Part shown: piece by piece, positions 28,808-38,283 of the stretch
Layout of the letters: each line of letters begins with the position of its first letter
How positions within the stretch are numbered: position 1 is the stretch's first letter
Source of the DNA: Candidatus Paralachnospira caecorum
GTDB taxonomy: Bacteria > Bacillota > Clostridia > Lachnospirales > Lachnospiraceae
Length of the DNA stretch: 64,000 bases
Reading direction: 5' to 3'
NCBI GenBank assembly: GCA_904379015.1
Contig: CAJFHG010000007.1
Location: 1 to 64,000, forward strand
Translations under genes and position numbers: made by a program
Notes under the pieces: generated by a model
The model's database searches: none
What the model saw: the letters and a program-made list of their open reading frames with translations, nothing else
Told to the model about the DNA's origin: nothing

Positions 28808-29482
28808 TTGGGAAAACGCGGCGTGACGGTGCTTCTGACGGTGCTCCTGGCAGTGTGCCTGTTGGGAATGGAACAGGTGAAGGACAGAAAAGAGACTGTG
28901 GAGGCGGGAATGGAAGTTTCAGAAGAGGAAAAGCTGGTGGCGCTGACCTTTGACGACGGTCCCCATGCCGTTTATACGGAAAAGCTTCTGGAGGGGCTGC
29001 GGGAACGGGGCGTCAAAGCCACCTTTTTTCTGATCGGAAAAAGCATAGAGGGAAAAGAAGAGATTGTAAAGCAAATGGCGGAGGACGGACATCTGATCGG
29101 AAGCCATACCTTTGATCATGTGCAGCTGACGGCACTTTCGGTGGAGGAGGCGTGCAGGGAGATCAGTATGACCAATGAAGCGATCCGTGAAGTGACGGGG
29201 CAGGAACCGGAATATATCCGGCCGCCCTTTGGTTCCTGGAATACACGGCTGGAATGCGCGGTTGATATGAAAGAGGTGGGGTGGACAGTAGATCCTGAGG
29301 ACTGGAAGGTGAAGGATACGGATACGGTGGTGGAACGGGTCCTTGAGAAGACGGAGGACGGAAGCATCATTCTCCTTCACGACGTATATGACACTTCAGT
29401 AGAAGCGGCCTTCCAGATCATTGACGCGCTGCAGGCAGAAGGCTACAGGTTTGTCACAGTAGACGGCGTGATGCTGGACTGA
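28808..29482 (+). CDS. secreted polysaccharide deacetylase (NodB domain)
   Basis: 224 residues from a TTG at 28808 preceded by AAAGGGG (start uncertain). The N-terminus is a single hydrophobic anchor or signal (VTVLLTVLLAVCLLG). The NodB domain has all five family motifs: TFDDGP with the catalytic base and metal Asp, SHTFDH with the metal His pair, RPPFGSWN, the DPEDWK segment and ILLHDVY with the catalytic His. Such enzymes remove N-acetyl groups from peptidoglycan, chitin-like or teichuronic polymers outside the membrane, commonly giving lysozyme resistance. It stands alone between the damaged Liv operon and rarA, transcribed toward rarA. Confidence 0.88.
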   Translation: MGKRGVTVLLTVLLAVCLLGMEQVKDRKETVEAGMEVSEEEKLVALTFDDGPHAVYTEKLLEGLRERGVKATFFLIGKSIEGKEEIVKQMAEDGHLIGSHTFDHVQLTALSVEEACREISMTNEAIREVTGQEPEYIRPPFGSWNTRLECAVDMKEVGWTVDPEDWKVKDTDTVVERVLEKTEDGSIILLHDVYDTSVEAAFQIIDALQAEGYRFVTVDGVMLD

Positions 29483-29530
29483 TGCCGGACTGATATTGGG
29501 CTGAGGCCGGATTGAGACCGGACTGAAACG
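29472..29530 (+). repeat. imperfect tandem repeats of about 11 bp at a gene end
   Basis: The stretch carries repeated (G)CCGGACTGA-like units (CTGGACTGATG, CCGGACTGATA, GGGCTGAGG, CCGGATTGAGA, CCGGACTGAAA). The first contains the stop codon of the deacetylase gene and every unit carries a TGA. It probably arose by slippage; no regulatory role is evident. Confidence 0.5.
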
Positions 29531-29551
29531 GCATGAGACAGCCGGATCATG

Positions 29552-30880
29552 TCATGACCGGTCGTCCCGCTTCAGCCATGTGAGCCAGTCCCTGATCTTT
29601 TTCTCATATCCCATCTCCGTCGGTTCATAAAAGACAGTTCCCATGACTTCGTCGGGCAGGTATTGCTGTCTGACATAGTGGTTGGGGAAATCGTGGGCGT
29701 ATTTGTAGTCCAGTCCATGGCCCAGCTTTGCGGCGCCCCTGTAGTGGGCGTCCTGCAGATGGGGCGGGACCGTTTTCATTTTCTCACTGCCGACCCGCTT
29801 CATGGCCTGGTCGATGGCGACGCAGCAGGCGTTGCTCTTGGGCGCGCAGGCTACATAAATGGCAGCCTGGGAAAGGGGAATCCGGGCTTCGGGCATACCG
29901 AGCCGCTCCACAGCCTGGGCGGCGGCGACCGCCACCTGGAGGGCGTGAGGATCCGCGTTGCCCACATCTTCGGCGGCGCAGATCATGATGCGGCGGGCAA
30001 TGAATTTGATATCTTCTCCTGCGTAGAGCATCCGCGCCAGATAATAGACTGCGGCGTCCGGATCCGATCCCCGCATGCTTTTGATAAAGGCGGAGATGGT
30101 GTCATAATGGTTATCTCCCGTCTTGTCATACTGGACTGCCCGCTTCTGGATGCACTCCTGAGCCACTTCCAGAGTGATATGGATCCGGCCGTCTGAATCT
30201 TTCGGCGTGGAAAGGGCGCCCAGTTCCAGGGCGTTCAGGGCGGAACGGGCATCACCGCCGCAGATATCCGACAGAAAATCCAGGGCATTGTCATCGGCAG
30301 TGATATTCAGTGCGCCCAGCCCCCGTTCTTTGTCGCTCAGCGCCCGCAGCAGGAGCTCCCGGATGTCCTCCGCGGTCAGAGATTCCAGCTGAAAAATAAT
30401 GGACCGGGAGATCAGAGCGCTGTTCACCTCAAAATAGGGATTCTCAGTGGTCGCGCCGATGAGAATGATGGTGCCGTCTTCCACGAAGGGGAGCAGGTAG
30501 TCCTGCTGTCCCTTGTTGAAGCGGTGGATCTCGTCAATAAACAGAATAGTTTTCCGTCCGTACATGCCCAGGGCATCCTTCGCGGAGGAGACAACCTCCT
30601 CCATGTCTTTTTTGCCGGCCGATGTAGCGTTGATCTGGGTGAAACGGGATCTGGTGGTGTTGGCGATCACCTTGGCGATGGTGGTCTTTCCGGTTCCCGG
30701 AGGGCCGTAAAGGATGATGGAGCTCAGCTTATCCGCGGCGATCGCCCGGTACAGCAGGGTTCCTTTGCCGATGATGTGCTTCTGCCCCACAATTTCTTCC
30801 AGCGTCGCCGGACGCATCCTGGCTGCCAGGGGCGCTTCCTTTTCCTGGGTGTTTTCTCTCATATAATCAAATAAATTCAT
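29552..30880 (-). CDS. rarA: replication-associated recombination protein RarA (MgsA)
   Basis: 442-residue AAA+ ATPase of the clamp-loader-like RarA/MgsA/WRNIP1 family. Walker A is GPPGTGKTT, Walker B ILFIDEIHR, sensor 1 GATTENP, arginine finger region NSALISRS. The C-terminal tetramerisation region includes PPHLQDAHYRGAAKLGHG and the usual ending block VGTVFYEPTEMGYEKKI. It acts at stalled replication forks together with the sliding clamp and SSB. I chose MNLFDYMRENTQEKEAPLA as the start because that is where family alignments begin; a GGAGG stands 14 bases upstream and an ATG at 30892 is the alternative. Single gene. Confidence 0.93.
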   Translation of the reverse strand: MNLFDYMRENTQEKEAPLAARMRPATLEEIVGQKHIIGKGTLLYRAIAADKLSSIILYGPPGTGKTTIAKVIANTTRSRFTQINATSAGKKDMEEVVSSAKDALGMYGRKTILFIDEIHRFNKGQQDYLLPFVEDGTIILIGATTENPYFEVNSALISRSIIFQLESLTAEDIRELLLRALSDKERGLGALNITADDNALDFLSDICGGDARSALNALELGALSTPKDSDGRIHITLEVAQECIQKRAVQYDKTGDNHYDTISAFIKSMRGSDPDAAVYYLARMLYAGEDIKFIARRIMICAAEDVGNADPHALQVAVAAAQAVERLGMPEARIPLSQAAIYVACAPKSNACCVAIDQAMKRVGSEKMKTVPPHLQDAHYRGAAKLGHGLDYKYAHDFPNHYVRQQYLPDEVMGTVFYEPTEMGYEKKIRDWLTWLKRDDRS

Positions 30881-31093
30881 GATATCTTCCATATCCTCCA
30901 AACAAATCAAACGTATGTTCCTATATTATACTCCATGAAACCGCCGGTGACAAGCGGATTATCAGAAAAGCGGCAGAGCGGTTTCTTCTTTTGCAGTGGA
31001 AAAAAGAAGACAAACGTGATAAGATGTGCGCAGACACTGCGGATACAGGATGCATTTCCGGAACCAGGCCGCAGAGAAAGGAAGAATCAGATT

Positions 31094-31855
31094 ATGCTCC
31101 ATGAATTTTCGAGGGCAGAGCTTCTTCTGGGAGATGAAGCCATGAAACGGCTGAGAGAAAGCCATGTGCTGGTGCTGGGGATCGGCGGGGTAGGATCTCA
31201 CTGCATTGAAGCGCTGGCAAGAGGCGGGGTGGGCCGGATGACCCTGGTGGACAATGACAAAGTCAGCCTGACCAATATCAACCGGCAGAGCATTGCCCTT
31301 CACAGTACCCTGGGCCGGTATAAGACCCAGGTCATGAAAGAACGGCTTCTGGATATCAATCCGGGGATCCGGGTGGAAATAAAGGAACGGTTTGTGCTGG
31401 CCGGCGATGTGGAGGCGCTTCTCGCGGACAGGCCGGATTTTATTGTGGACGCCATCGATACGGTCTCAGCCAAGATCGCCCTGGCCGTAAGCGCCGGTCA
31501 GAGAGGAATTCCCGTCATCAGCAGCATGGGAACCGGCAACAAGCTGGACCCGTCGGCTTTTGAGATCGCGGATATTTATGAAACCTCTGTCTGTCCGCTG
31601 TGCAGAGTCATGAGGCGGGAACTGAAAAAAAGAGGGGTGAAGGGACTGACGGTGGTGTATTCCAGGGAAGAACCTCTGAGACCCCACGAAAAACACGAAA
31701 CAGTAGAAGGCCGCGCTCTGGATGGAAACGGGGACCGGGAGAAAGAGACAAAAGGAAGCCAGGGAAGACCCGCGCCGGGCAGTGTTTCCTTTGTGCCGCC
31801 GGCGGCGGGGCTTCTCATGGCCGGATATGTCATCCGGAAACTGGCCGGAGTATAA
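31094..31855 (+). CDS. tcdA: tRNA threonylcarbamoyladenosine dehydratase (TcdA/CsdL)
   Basis: 253 residues from the ATG at 31094 (AAAGGAAG upstream). E1-like ThiF fold: VLVLGIGGVGSHCIEALARG is the ATP-binding loop, followed by DNDKVSLTNINRQ, DAIDTVSAK and YSREEPLRPHE, all specific to TcdA. The enzyme uses ATP to cyclise N6-threonylcarbamoyladenosine at tRNA position 37 to the cyclic form (ct6A), stabilising decoding of ANN codons. The C-terminal region between about residue 205 and 230 is rich in charged residues (GNGDREKETKGSQGR) before the conserved end. A membrane-associating hydrophobic tail is short here. Confidence 0.93.
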   Translation: MLHEFSRAELLLGDEAMKRLRESHVLVLGIGGVGSHCIEALARGGVGRMTLVDNDKVSLTNINRQSIALHSTLGRYKTQVMKERLLDINPGIRVEIKERFVLAGDVEALLADRPDFIVDAIDTVSAKIALAVSAGQRGIPVISSMGTGNKLDPSAFEIADIYETSVCPLCRVMRRELKKRGVKGLTVVYSREEPLRPHEKHETVEGRALDGNGDREKETKGSQGRPAPGSVSFVPPAAGLLMAGYVIRKLAGV

Positions 31856-31863
31856 GGCGCCTG

Positions 31864-32391
31864 TTACGCTGTCGGGTCTTCGCTTTTATCGGAATTCAGA
31901 TAGAGCGTTTCGAGGCAGCGGATGCCCTCCGCTGTGCGGAAAACCTGTCTGCGGACATGTTCAGCGGTTTTCCGGGACAGGCCTTCTTCATACAGGTTTA
32001 CCAGAAAGTCAGCTTCGACCAGAATCTGGTAATCGATTCCTTCAATGTCCGTGTAAGTATGGTGATGGGCGATCAGATAACAGATCCGCTCCGTCTGGGC
32101 AATGGAAAACCCGTATTTTTCCAGGATGGGACGGGCAGCCGCGGGTCCTTCCAGTTCCTGATACCGGCCTGCCGAAGACTGATATTTTTCTTCGCTTGGC
32201 TTGATGCCGATGTCGTGCATGAGGGCAGTGATCTCCAGAATGAAGCGGGTGTCTTCCGATACATGCTCGCAGAGTGCGATCTGCCGTGTGAAGGCCCAGA
32301 CCTTCAGAAAATGATTGACACGGCGCACACTGCTGCTGTAGTAGTGGATCATTTCGTTCATGATGCAGGTGAATTGGGTATGTCTGTCCAT
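31864..32391 (-). CDS. HD-domain phosphohydrolase-like protein
   Basis: 175 residues, cytoplasmic. HD-superfamily metal motifs are visible: H26 region RVNHFLKV, the HD pair in TALMHDIGIK, then YLIAHHHTY and a distal Asp in ILVEADFLV. These proteins hydrolyse nucleotides or phosphodiesters with a metal centre; the substrate is not predictable. AAAGGAG lies upstream of the ATG. It is convergent with tcdA with an eight-base gap, and divergent from the DUF5717 gene. I know similar small HD proteins across Clostridia without assigned function. Confidence 0.85.
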   Translation of the reverse strand: MDRHTQFTCIMNEMIHYYSSSVRRVNHFLKVWAFTRQIALCEHVSEDTRFILEITALMHDIGIKPSEEKYQSSAGRYQELEGPAAARPILEKYGFSIAQTERICYLIAHHHTYTDIEGIDYQILVEADFLVNLYEEGLSRKTAEHVRRQVFRTAEGIRCLETLYLNSDKSEDPTA

Positions 32392-32592
32392 GCTGGTACT
32401 CCTTTCCTGAAGCAGGATTGTATGTTACAGAGATTATAACAAGTTTTTTTGACAAAAAGAAGGTTTTTTAGTGCCAAGGATGTCTTTTTATGCTAAAATA
32501 CAGATGAATGCCCTCAGCCTGACGGGGACTGTCCGCCGGCTGGGGGTATCTGAAGCCACAGATATACGGCAAAGGCAGGTGGTACTGGCATT

Positions 32593-35500
32593 ATGAGAGA
32601 ACGGATCAACCGTCTTGCGAAGGGAATAGTTGATTATGATGATATACAGGTCGCGTTTTCTGTCACCAGGATAGAAGAACCGATCGCGTTTGATGACAGA
32701 GTGAGAAATGAGTTTCGCATTGTCTGCGAGAATGGGAAGACTGTCAAAGGATTGGTTTATTCGACCAATCAGAGGGTGAGTCTTCTGACAGACAATTTTA
32801 TGGGGCGGGACTGCAGGATTCTCTACGAGGTAGATGCTTCCTATGCAGAGGGGAACATCAAAGGAGAGTTCCAGATCGTGTCAAGCGGCGGAGAATTCAG
32901 GATTCCCTACTGCTTTCACATATGCGCGGCAAATCCGGGCGGATTCCAGGTCAATACGCTGCGGGAATTCGCGGAGTTTGCCGGACAGGCGCCTGATGAG
33001 GCGCTGAAATATTTTGAGTCGCCGGACTTCGTGAAAAATCCGTTTATGCAGGATTCCGGGCTGAGAGTGTTGTATGACGGACTCTGGGGCAGGGGAAACA
33101 GGCAGAATTCCATGGAGGAGTTTCTGGTAGGCGCCGGCGCGAAAAAGCCGGTCCGCTTTACTGTGAAGGACAAAGAGCGCATTTACCAGTCTGTCACGGA
33201 ACCGGTGTCCGGAGAACTGATCATCAGACGGAGTACTGCCGGATATCTGTATCTGACGCTGTCCTGTGACGCTGATTTTATCAAACTGGAATCGGCGGCG
33301 GTGAACAGCCAGGATTTTACAGGAGATACATGTACTGTGCCATATACCATTTATCCCGGCAGGCTGCATGCGGGGGTGAATGACGGCGTGATCCGGATCA
33401 GGGGCCTTTACGGAGAGGAACAGGTCCATATCCAGGTCACGCTTCCCACGAACAGGACCTGGGCGGACGGCCCGGCCTTCAAAAAGGATTTTCTCAATTT
33501 TGTTTCCCTGTATCTCAGGCAGGAGGCGGGGGAATATGAAAAGAATCTTCTGCTGAACAGCATGCAGACGGCCCTTTCCCGCGCCCATGCCGCGGCGCGG
33601 TACCCCGCGGTGATCCGCCTGTATCAGGCGGATGTGTATCTTCTCCAGGGAAAAAGAGAGCAGGCCGACCAGATGCTGGAGGAAGCAAAGCTGACCATCC
33701 TGGACAACCGGGACCGGGACGTGTCTTCCTACTGTTACTATATGTTCCTGAAGGCCAGGAAAAGCGGGGAGACCGCCAAGGTCCAGAGCATGGTCAAGCT
33801 GCTCCGGAAATATTATGAGGAAGGCGTCGCCCAGGATATGGCCTTTTATATTCTCATGCAGACCGACCCGGAGCTGCTGGAAAATGACAGCCTGGCCCTT
33901 TCCAGACTGAAAGCTCATTTCCGGACCGGCTGCAGGAGCCCCTATCTGTATCTTGGGGCCTGCCGGCTGCTGAATGACAGCCCGGAGCTTCTGAGGGTTC
34001 TGGAGGAGTTCGAGATCCACAGCCTGTGGTTCGGCGCGAAGCACCATATGGTGACGGAAAAGCTGGCGAAGGCGGCGTCGATCCTGGCGATCCAGGCAAA
34101 AAAATGCCGGGGGCTGTGCCTGCGCTTCCTCATGAAGCTTTATGAGGATTACCCCTGCAGAGAGATCCTGACGGGCATCTGCGCCCTGCTGATCCGGGAG
34201 AACAGACGGGGGCCGGAGGCTTTTTCCTGGTACGTCAGGGGCGTGGAGGAGGATATCCATCTGACCCGGCTTTACGAATATTATCTGTACGCGCTTCCGG
34301 CGGATTATGAAGGGCCTCTGCCCAGAGTGCTGCTGCTGTATTTTTCTTATAATCATACGCTGGATTATCATGCCAGGGCAGCCCTTTATCTGAATGTGCT
34401 CACTTATATGAAGGATGACGCGGAGGTCTACAGGGCCTATGAATCCCAGATCGAGGATTTTGCCGTGGAGCAGGTGTTCGAGAGTCACATGAACCGGGCG
34501 CTGGCGGACATTTACAGCCAGATGATCTTTCCGGAGATGGTGGATGAGAAGATCGCCCGGGTTCTTCCAAAGCTTCTGTATGCCAGGGAGATCCGGTGCA
34601 GTGTACCTGACATGCGCCAGGCAGTGTTCTGCTATGAGGAAATGAAGGGGGAAACAACGGCAACCCTGCGGGGAGGGCGCGCTTATGTCCCGGTCTATCT
34701 GGATCATGTTCATGTGCTGTTCCAGGATGATTTCGGGAACCGCTACAGCAGCATCCCCTATACCATGGAGCCCATGATGGACTGCCGGACGCTGAAGGAG
34801 CAGACGGCGAAGATCAATGCTTCCCATGAAATGATGCGTCTGATCAGATGCCGGGAGATCCTGGAACAGCATTCTTATTCGGCGGAGGATATTGAGATCC
34901 TGAAGGATATTTCCCAGGAGGAAAATATTCATGAGCTGTTCCGGAAAAAGCTGGTCTCAGAGATCGTGGCCTATTATTACAAAATGGAAGAGACCGCGGA
35001 GTGCGACGAATATTTCCTCAGCATTGACAAGAAACTTCTGAGCCCGGACGACCGTCAGAAGGTCATGGACGCCCTTGTCACCAAGGACTATTATGAAGAA
35101 GCCTATAGAATGGCGGCCAGGTACGGATACAGAGGACTTGGGCTGGGCCGGATCATGAAGCTGGCCACGAAGATGATCCTGAAGGTCCTGTTTGAGAGGG
35201 ACAGCCTTCTTCTGGAAATGGCATGGTACTGCTTTTCCAGGGGACGGGGAAATGATGTGATCGTAGAATATCTGTGCAGCCACTACAATGGTCTTGGCCA
35301 GAATATGTACCGGGTTCTCGAGGCGGCGGTGACGGCCCGTACGGCGGTCTACGACATGCCCGAGCGCCTGCTGGGCCAGATGCTGTTTGACGGAGTCTAC
35401 TGTCATCTGGACGAGGTCTTCCGGCTCTATATCGAGGGAAAGACGGTGGACGAGAGCCTGGTGAAGGCCTATCTGGTGGTCAAGAGCAGCCGGTATTTTG

Positions 35501-36117
35501 AAGAGGACGAGCGGCCGGATGAGGATATTTTCAGTTACATAGAGGCTCAGATGAAGGACAGTGCCGGAGGCCTGCCGGAGATCTGCATGCTTGCCCTTGT
35601 GAAATATTACAGCTGTCTGGACCGTCTGACGGACAGTCAGGTCCGTCTCTGCCAGGAGATGGTGGACGGACTTTACCAGAAACGGATCATTTTCGGGTTT
35701 TACCAGAAACTGGCCGGCGTGATCACCCTGCCCCGGGAGCTTCAGGGAAAGACGGTGATCGAGTATCACGGAAAACGGCGTCAGAGTGTCTGGATCCATC
35801 AGCGGCTTTTGCCCGACGGCGGGGAGACGGTGGTGGAAAACATTCCCCACATGTTCGACGGTTATTTTGTGAAGCTGGTGTCTCTCTTTTATGGAGAGAC
35901 TCTGGAGTATGAAATCTATGATGATTCCAACAGTGAAAAACCGGTCATGAAAGGGACTGTTTCCTACAGCAGGCAGGAGGGAACTGCCGGAAACAGGGCC
36001 GGACAGCTGGATGAGCTTCTCCGGATGCGGGAGACAGAGCCGGAGGGATTCCGGGAGAAAATGACAGATTATGCCGTCCGGGACGAAATGACGGAAAAGC
36101 TGTTTGAATATTTGTAA
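32593..36117 (+). CDS. very large helical-repeat protein with beta-sandwich ends (DUF5717-like)
   Basis: 1174 residues, no signal peptide and no transmembrane helix seen. Residues 1 to about 300 form beta-rich segments like Ig-type domains (RNEFRIVCENGKTVKGLVYS, GVIRIRGLYGEEQVHIQVTL). Residues about 310-1060 are helical, TPR/SEL-like repeats (SYCYYMFLKARKSGETAK, VTKDYYEEAYRMAARYGYRG). The last 110 residues return to beta (IEYHGKRRQSVWIHQRLLPD, GETLEYEIYDD). From memory this corresponds to DUF5717. It starts a three-gene set with an Hsp70-like protein and a smaller helical protein, so a scaffold or co-chaperone role is plausible but unproven. Confidence 0.75.
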   Translation: MRERINRLAKGIVDYDDIQVAFSVTRIEEPIAFDDRVRNEFRIVCENGKTVKGLVYSTNQRVSLLTDNFMGRDCRILYEVDASYAEGNIKGEFQIVSSGGEFRIPYCFHICAANPGGFQVNTLREFAEFAGQAPDEALKYFESPDFVKNPFMQDSGLRVLYDGLWGRGNRQNSMEEFLVGAGAKKPVRFTVKDKERIYQSVTEPVSGELIIRRSTAGYLYLTLSCDADFIKLESAAVNSQDFTGDTCTVPYTIYPGRLHAGVNDGVIRIRGLYGEEQVHIQVTLPTNRTWADGPAFKKDFLNFVSLYLRQEAGEYEKNLLLNSMQTALSRAHAAARYPAVIRLYQADVYLLQGKREQADQMLEEAKLTILDNRDRDVSSYCYYMFLKARKSGETAKVQSMVKLLRKYYEEGVAQDMAFYILMQTDPELLENDSLALSRLKAHFRTGCRSPYLYLGACRLLNDSPELLRVLEEFEIHSLWFGAKHHMVTEKLAKAASILAIQAKKCRGLCLRFLMKLYEDYPCREILTGICALLIRENRRGPEAFSWYVRGVEEDIHLTRLYEYYLYALPADYEGPLPRVLLLYFSYNHTLDYHARAALYLNVLTYMKDDAEVYRAYESQIEDFAVEQVFESHMNRALADIYSQMIFPEMVDEKIARVLPKLLYAREIRCSVPDMRQAVFCYEEMKGETTATLRGGRAYVPVYLDHVHVLFQDDFGNRYSSIPYTMEPMMDCRTLKEQTAKINASHEMMRLIRCREILEQHSYSAEDIEILKDISQEENIHELFRKKLVSEIVAYYYKMEETAECDEYFLSIDKKLLSPDDRQKVMDALVTKDYYEEAYRMAARYGYRGLGLGRIMKLATKMILKVLFERDSLLLEMAWYCFSRGRGNDVIVEYLCSHYNGLGQNMYRVLEAAVTARTAVYDMPERLLGQMLFDGVYCHLDEVFRLYIEGKTVDESLVKAYLVVKSSRYFEEDERPDEDIFSYIEAQMKDSAGGLPEICMLALVKYYSCLDRLTDSQVRLCQEMVDGLYQKRIIFGFYQKLAGVITLPRELQGKTVIEYHGKRRQSVWIHQRLLPDGGETVVENIPHMFDGYFVKLVSLFYGETLEYEIYDDSNSEKPVMKGTVSYSRQEGTAGNRAGQLDELLRMRETEPEGFREKMTDYAVRDEMTEKLFEYL

Positions 36118-36144
36118 CACGTAAGAGGATTTTGAGGTGGGAAA

Positions 36145-37407
36145 ATGCAGGAATTATTATTGGGAATCGACATATGCGATGATTACAGTCAGATCAGCTA
36201 TTTTGACGCGCAGACGCTGAGCGCGGAAAATCTCGGGCTCACGGAGGAAGAGAGCTCCTGCATGGTTCCCACAGTCATCTGTAAGGAAAAGGGGACGGAT
36301 TCCTGGTTCATCGGCGAGGAGGCGTACCGCTGCGCCCTTTACGGAAAGGGCACCATGGTGGACAAGCTGGTGAAGCTGGCGGGAAAAAAGGGAACGGCCA
36401 CCATCGAGGGGGTCAAGTACACGGCGGACGATCTGCTGCGGATTTTTGTGAGGCAGATGCTGGCGATCCCCGTATCCCGTCTGGGGACGGATTGTTTTTC
36501 ATCGCTGGTGTTTGTTTTCCAGGACAAGAACAGCGGGATGATGGATACCATCATCCGGGTGACAGATGAGCTGGGGATTCCCAGGGAACGGGTCCATATG
36601 GCCAATCACGCGGAGGCGTATCTGTTTTATGTGATCAGCCAGAAGAAGGAGCTGTGGATCAACCAGTCCTGTCTGTTTGACCTTTCCGAATCGGGGCTTC
36701 ATTATTATGAACTGAATGTGATCCGCGGACGCCGGCCCCAGGTGGTCGAGGTGCAGCACGAAGAGCTGGAGGAGGGATTCAGCCTGGAGATCCTGGAGAC
36801 CTCCGCCGGAAAGAAGCTGGGGGACACCATTTTGAGCTCCTGCGCGGAACGGCTGCTTCAGAAGAAGGTGATGACATCGGTATTTCTCACCGGAAAGGGA
36901 TTTGAGGACTGTCAGTGGGCTGCCGGATTCCTGCGGTTTGTCTGTACGAAGCGCAGAGTGTTTTCCGGGACCGGTCTGTTTGCCAGGGGCGGAGCCTATA
37001 TGGCTTACGATTTTACCCATGAGGAGACTTCCTATCCCTATGTATGCCTGTGTGAGGGGCGGCTCAGATCCACCATCAGCATGCAGGTTTATCACGAAGG
37101 ACGGGAACGCCAGATGATCCTGGCGTCGGCGGGAAGCGACTGGTATGAAGCGAAAGCGGCCGCTTCCGTGATCCTGGATCATACGAATGTGCTGGAATTT
37201 CTTGTGACCCCGGTGGGAAGCGGGAGACAGACCCGGCTGCAGATCCAGCTGGATGAGTTTCCGGCCAGGCCGAATAAGACCACGAAGGTGGAGATCATCG
37301 CCGCCTTTTTAAGTGACTCGAAGATCAGCATCCGGGTGATCGACAGGGGATTCGGGGAGTTTTTCCCGTCCTCGGGCCAGGTGATCCGGCAGGATTTCCA
37401 GATATAG
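36145..37407 (+). CDS. Hsp70/actin-like ATPase-fold protein (DUF5716-like)
   Basis: 420 residues. The opening LLLGIDICDDYSQISYFD has the position and form of the phosphate-1 loop of Hsp70/actin-fold proteins. PTVICKEKGTDSWFIGEEAY mirrors the Hsp70 'PSvv.f.....vGe.A' block, SCLFDLSESGLHYYELN occupies the phosphate-2 position, and VFLTGKGFEDC with LFARGGAYMAY occupies the adenosine loop. The usual DLGGGT glycines are replaced (DLSESG), so nucleotide hydrolysis may be weak or lost. The C-terminal about 90 residues form a beta domain like a short substrate-binding domain (TRLQIQLDEFPARPNKTTKV). From memory this is DUF5716. It sits 27 bp after the DUF5717-like gene. Confidence 0.75.
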   Translation: MQELLLGIDICDDYSQISYFDAQTLSAENLGLTEEESSCMVPTVICKEKGTDSWFIGEEAYRCALYGKGTMVDKLVKLAGKKGTATIEGVKYTADDLLRIFVRQMLAIPVSRLGTDCFSSLVFVFQDKNSGMMDTIIRVTDELGIPRERVHMANHAEAYLFYVISQKKELWINQSCLFDLSESGLHYYELNVIRGRRPQVVEVQHEELEEGFSLEILETSAGKKLGDTILSSCAERLLQKKVMTSVFLTGKGFEDCQWAAGFLRFVCTKRRVFSGTGLFARGGAYMAYDFTHEETSYPYVCLCEGRLRSTISMQVYHEGRERQMILASAGSDWYEAKAAASVILDHTNVLEFLVTPVGSGRQTRLQIQLDEFPARPNKTTKVEIIAAFLSDSKISIRVIDRGFGEFFPSSGQVIRQDFQI

Positions 37408-37461
37408 AGGGGCTGGTCCCGGCATCGTTTTTTGTGAGAATTCTACGGAAAAGAGGTCGTT

Positions 37462-38283
37462 ATGAGCGGACTGATTTTATGTAATGATACGAAGGTGAAA
37501 AATCCTTTTCCTGTCGCGGAGCTGGGCATTTCCCTGTATTCCGCGGAGGAGCTTGCCTATTACATTTATAATTACGTGTTTCTGCTGGAGGCGGATTTCA
37601 TCAGCGAGCCCCTTCTGTACTTTATCGGAACGGAGCTTGCCATGCCCAGACTGGAGGAAAAGATCCGCAAGTGGGCGGCGGACCAGTCGGATATGGCTCA
37701 GATCCTTTATATGATCCTGCAGGATATTCATTATTACAGTGACGCGGAGCTTGCCGCCTTCAAGGCTCAGCTGGAATGGATGCGCCGGGCGAATCCTTCG
37801 GAGCGGACCAAGAAAAAGGCGGATTATCTGCTCCAGAACAGAAAATATGCCGCCGCGATCCAGCTTTATGACAATATTGCCCAGGGCGAACAGGATAAAG
37901 GGATGACAAAGGAATTTATGGGGGCTCTCTGCCATAATAAAGGCATTGCCTGGGCAGGGCTGTTCGAGGGAGAGAAGGCCCTGGACTGTCTGGAGAAGGC
38001 CTATGAGCTGCTGGAGAAGGAAAGCATCCTCAAGGAGATCTATTTTCTGTGCCGGATGTGCGGCGAGGTGAAGCTTCCTGAGGCCATGAAGCTGGCGGTA
38101 TCAGCCGAAGAGCAGTTCAAATGGCAGGAAGAATATGAGACTCTGTACAAGCATCTGCAGTATTCGGGCAAGGGCAGAAAAGTAGAGGCGCTCTGGGAAA
38201 AGGATTCCATCAGACGGAAGGAAGGGATCCAGAAGCTCCTGACAGAGTGGAAGAAGGAATACAGGGAGATGGCTAAGTCATGA
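37462..38283 (+). CDS. TPR-like helical protein, third member of the Hsp70-like cassette
   Basis: 273 residues, soluble and mostly helical. The middle has tetratricopeptide-like pairs (KKADYLLQNRKYAAAIQLYD, MGALCHNKGIAWAGLFEGEK, ALDCLEKAYELLEKESIL). The N-terminus opens with a short strand region (MSGLILCNDTKVKNPF, then LGISLYSAEELAYYIYN) that I do not recognise elsewhere. Together with the two genes upstream it resembles an Hsp70 plus TPR partner arrangement. Its TGA overlaps the ATG of aroK, so expression of shikimate kinase is linked to it. Confidence 0.7.
   Translation: MSGLILCNDTKVKNPFPVAELGISLYSAEELAYYIYNYVFLLEADFISEPLLYFIGTELAMPRLEEKIRKWAADQSDMAQILYMILQDIHYYSDAELAAFKAQLEWMRRANPSERTKKKADYLLQNRKYAAAIQLYDNIAQGEQDKGMTKEFMGALCHNKGIAWAGLFEGEKALDCLEKAYELLEKESILKEIYFLCRMCGEVKLPEAMKLAVSAEEQFKWQEEYETLYKHLQYSGKGRKVEALWEKDSIRRKEGIQKLLTEWKKEYREMAKS

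Noticed and set aside
32881-34932. 683-codon minus-strand frame opposite the DUF5717-like gene
   Set aside because: Antisense shadow; the plus-strand protein has family resemblance, a start site and operon context.
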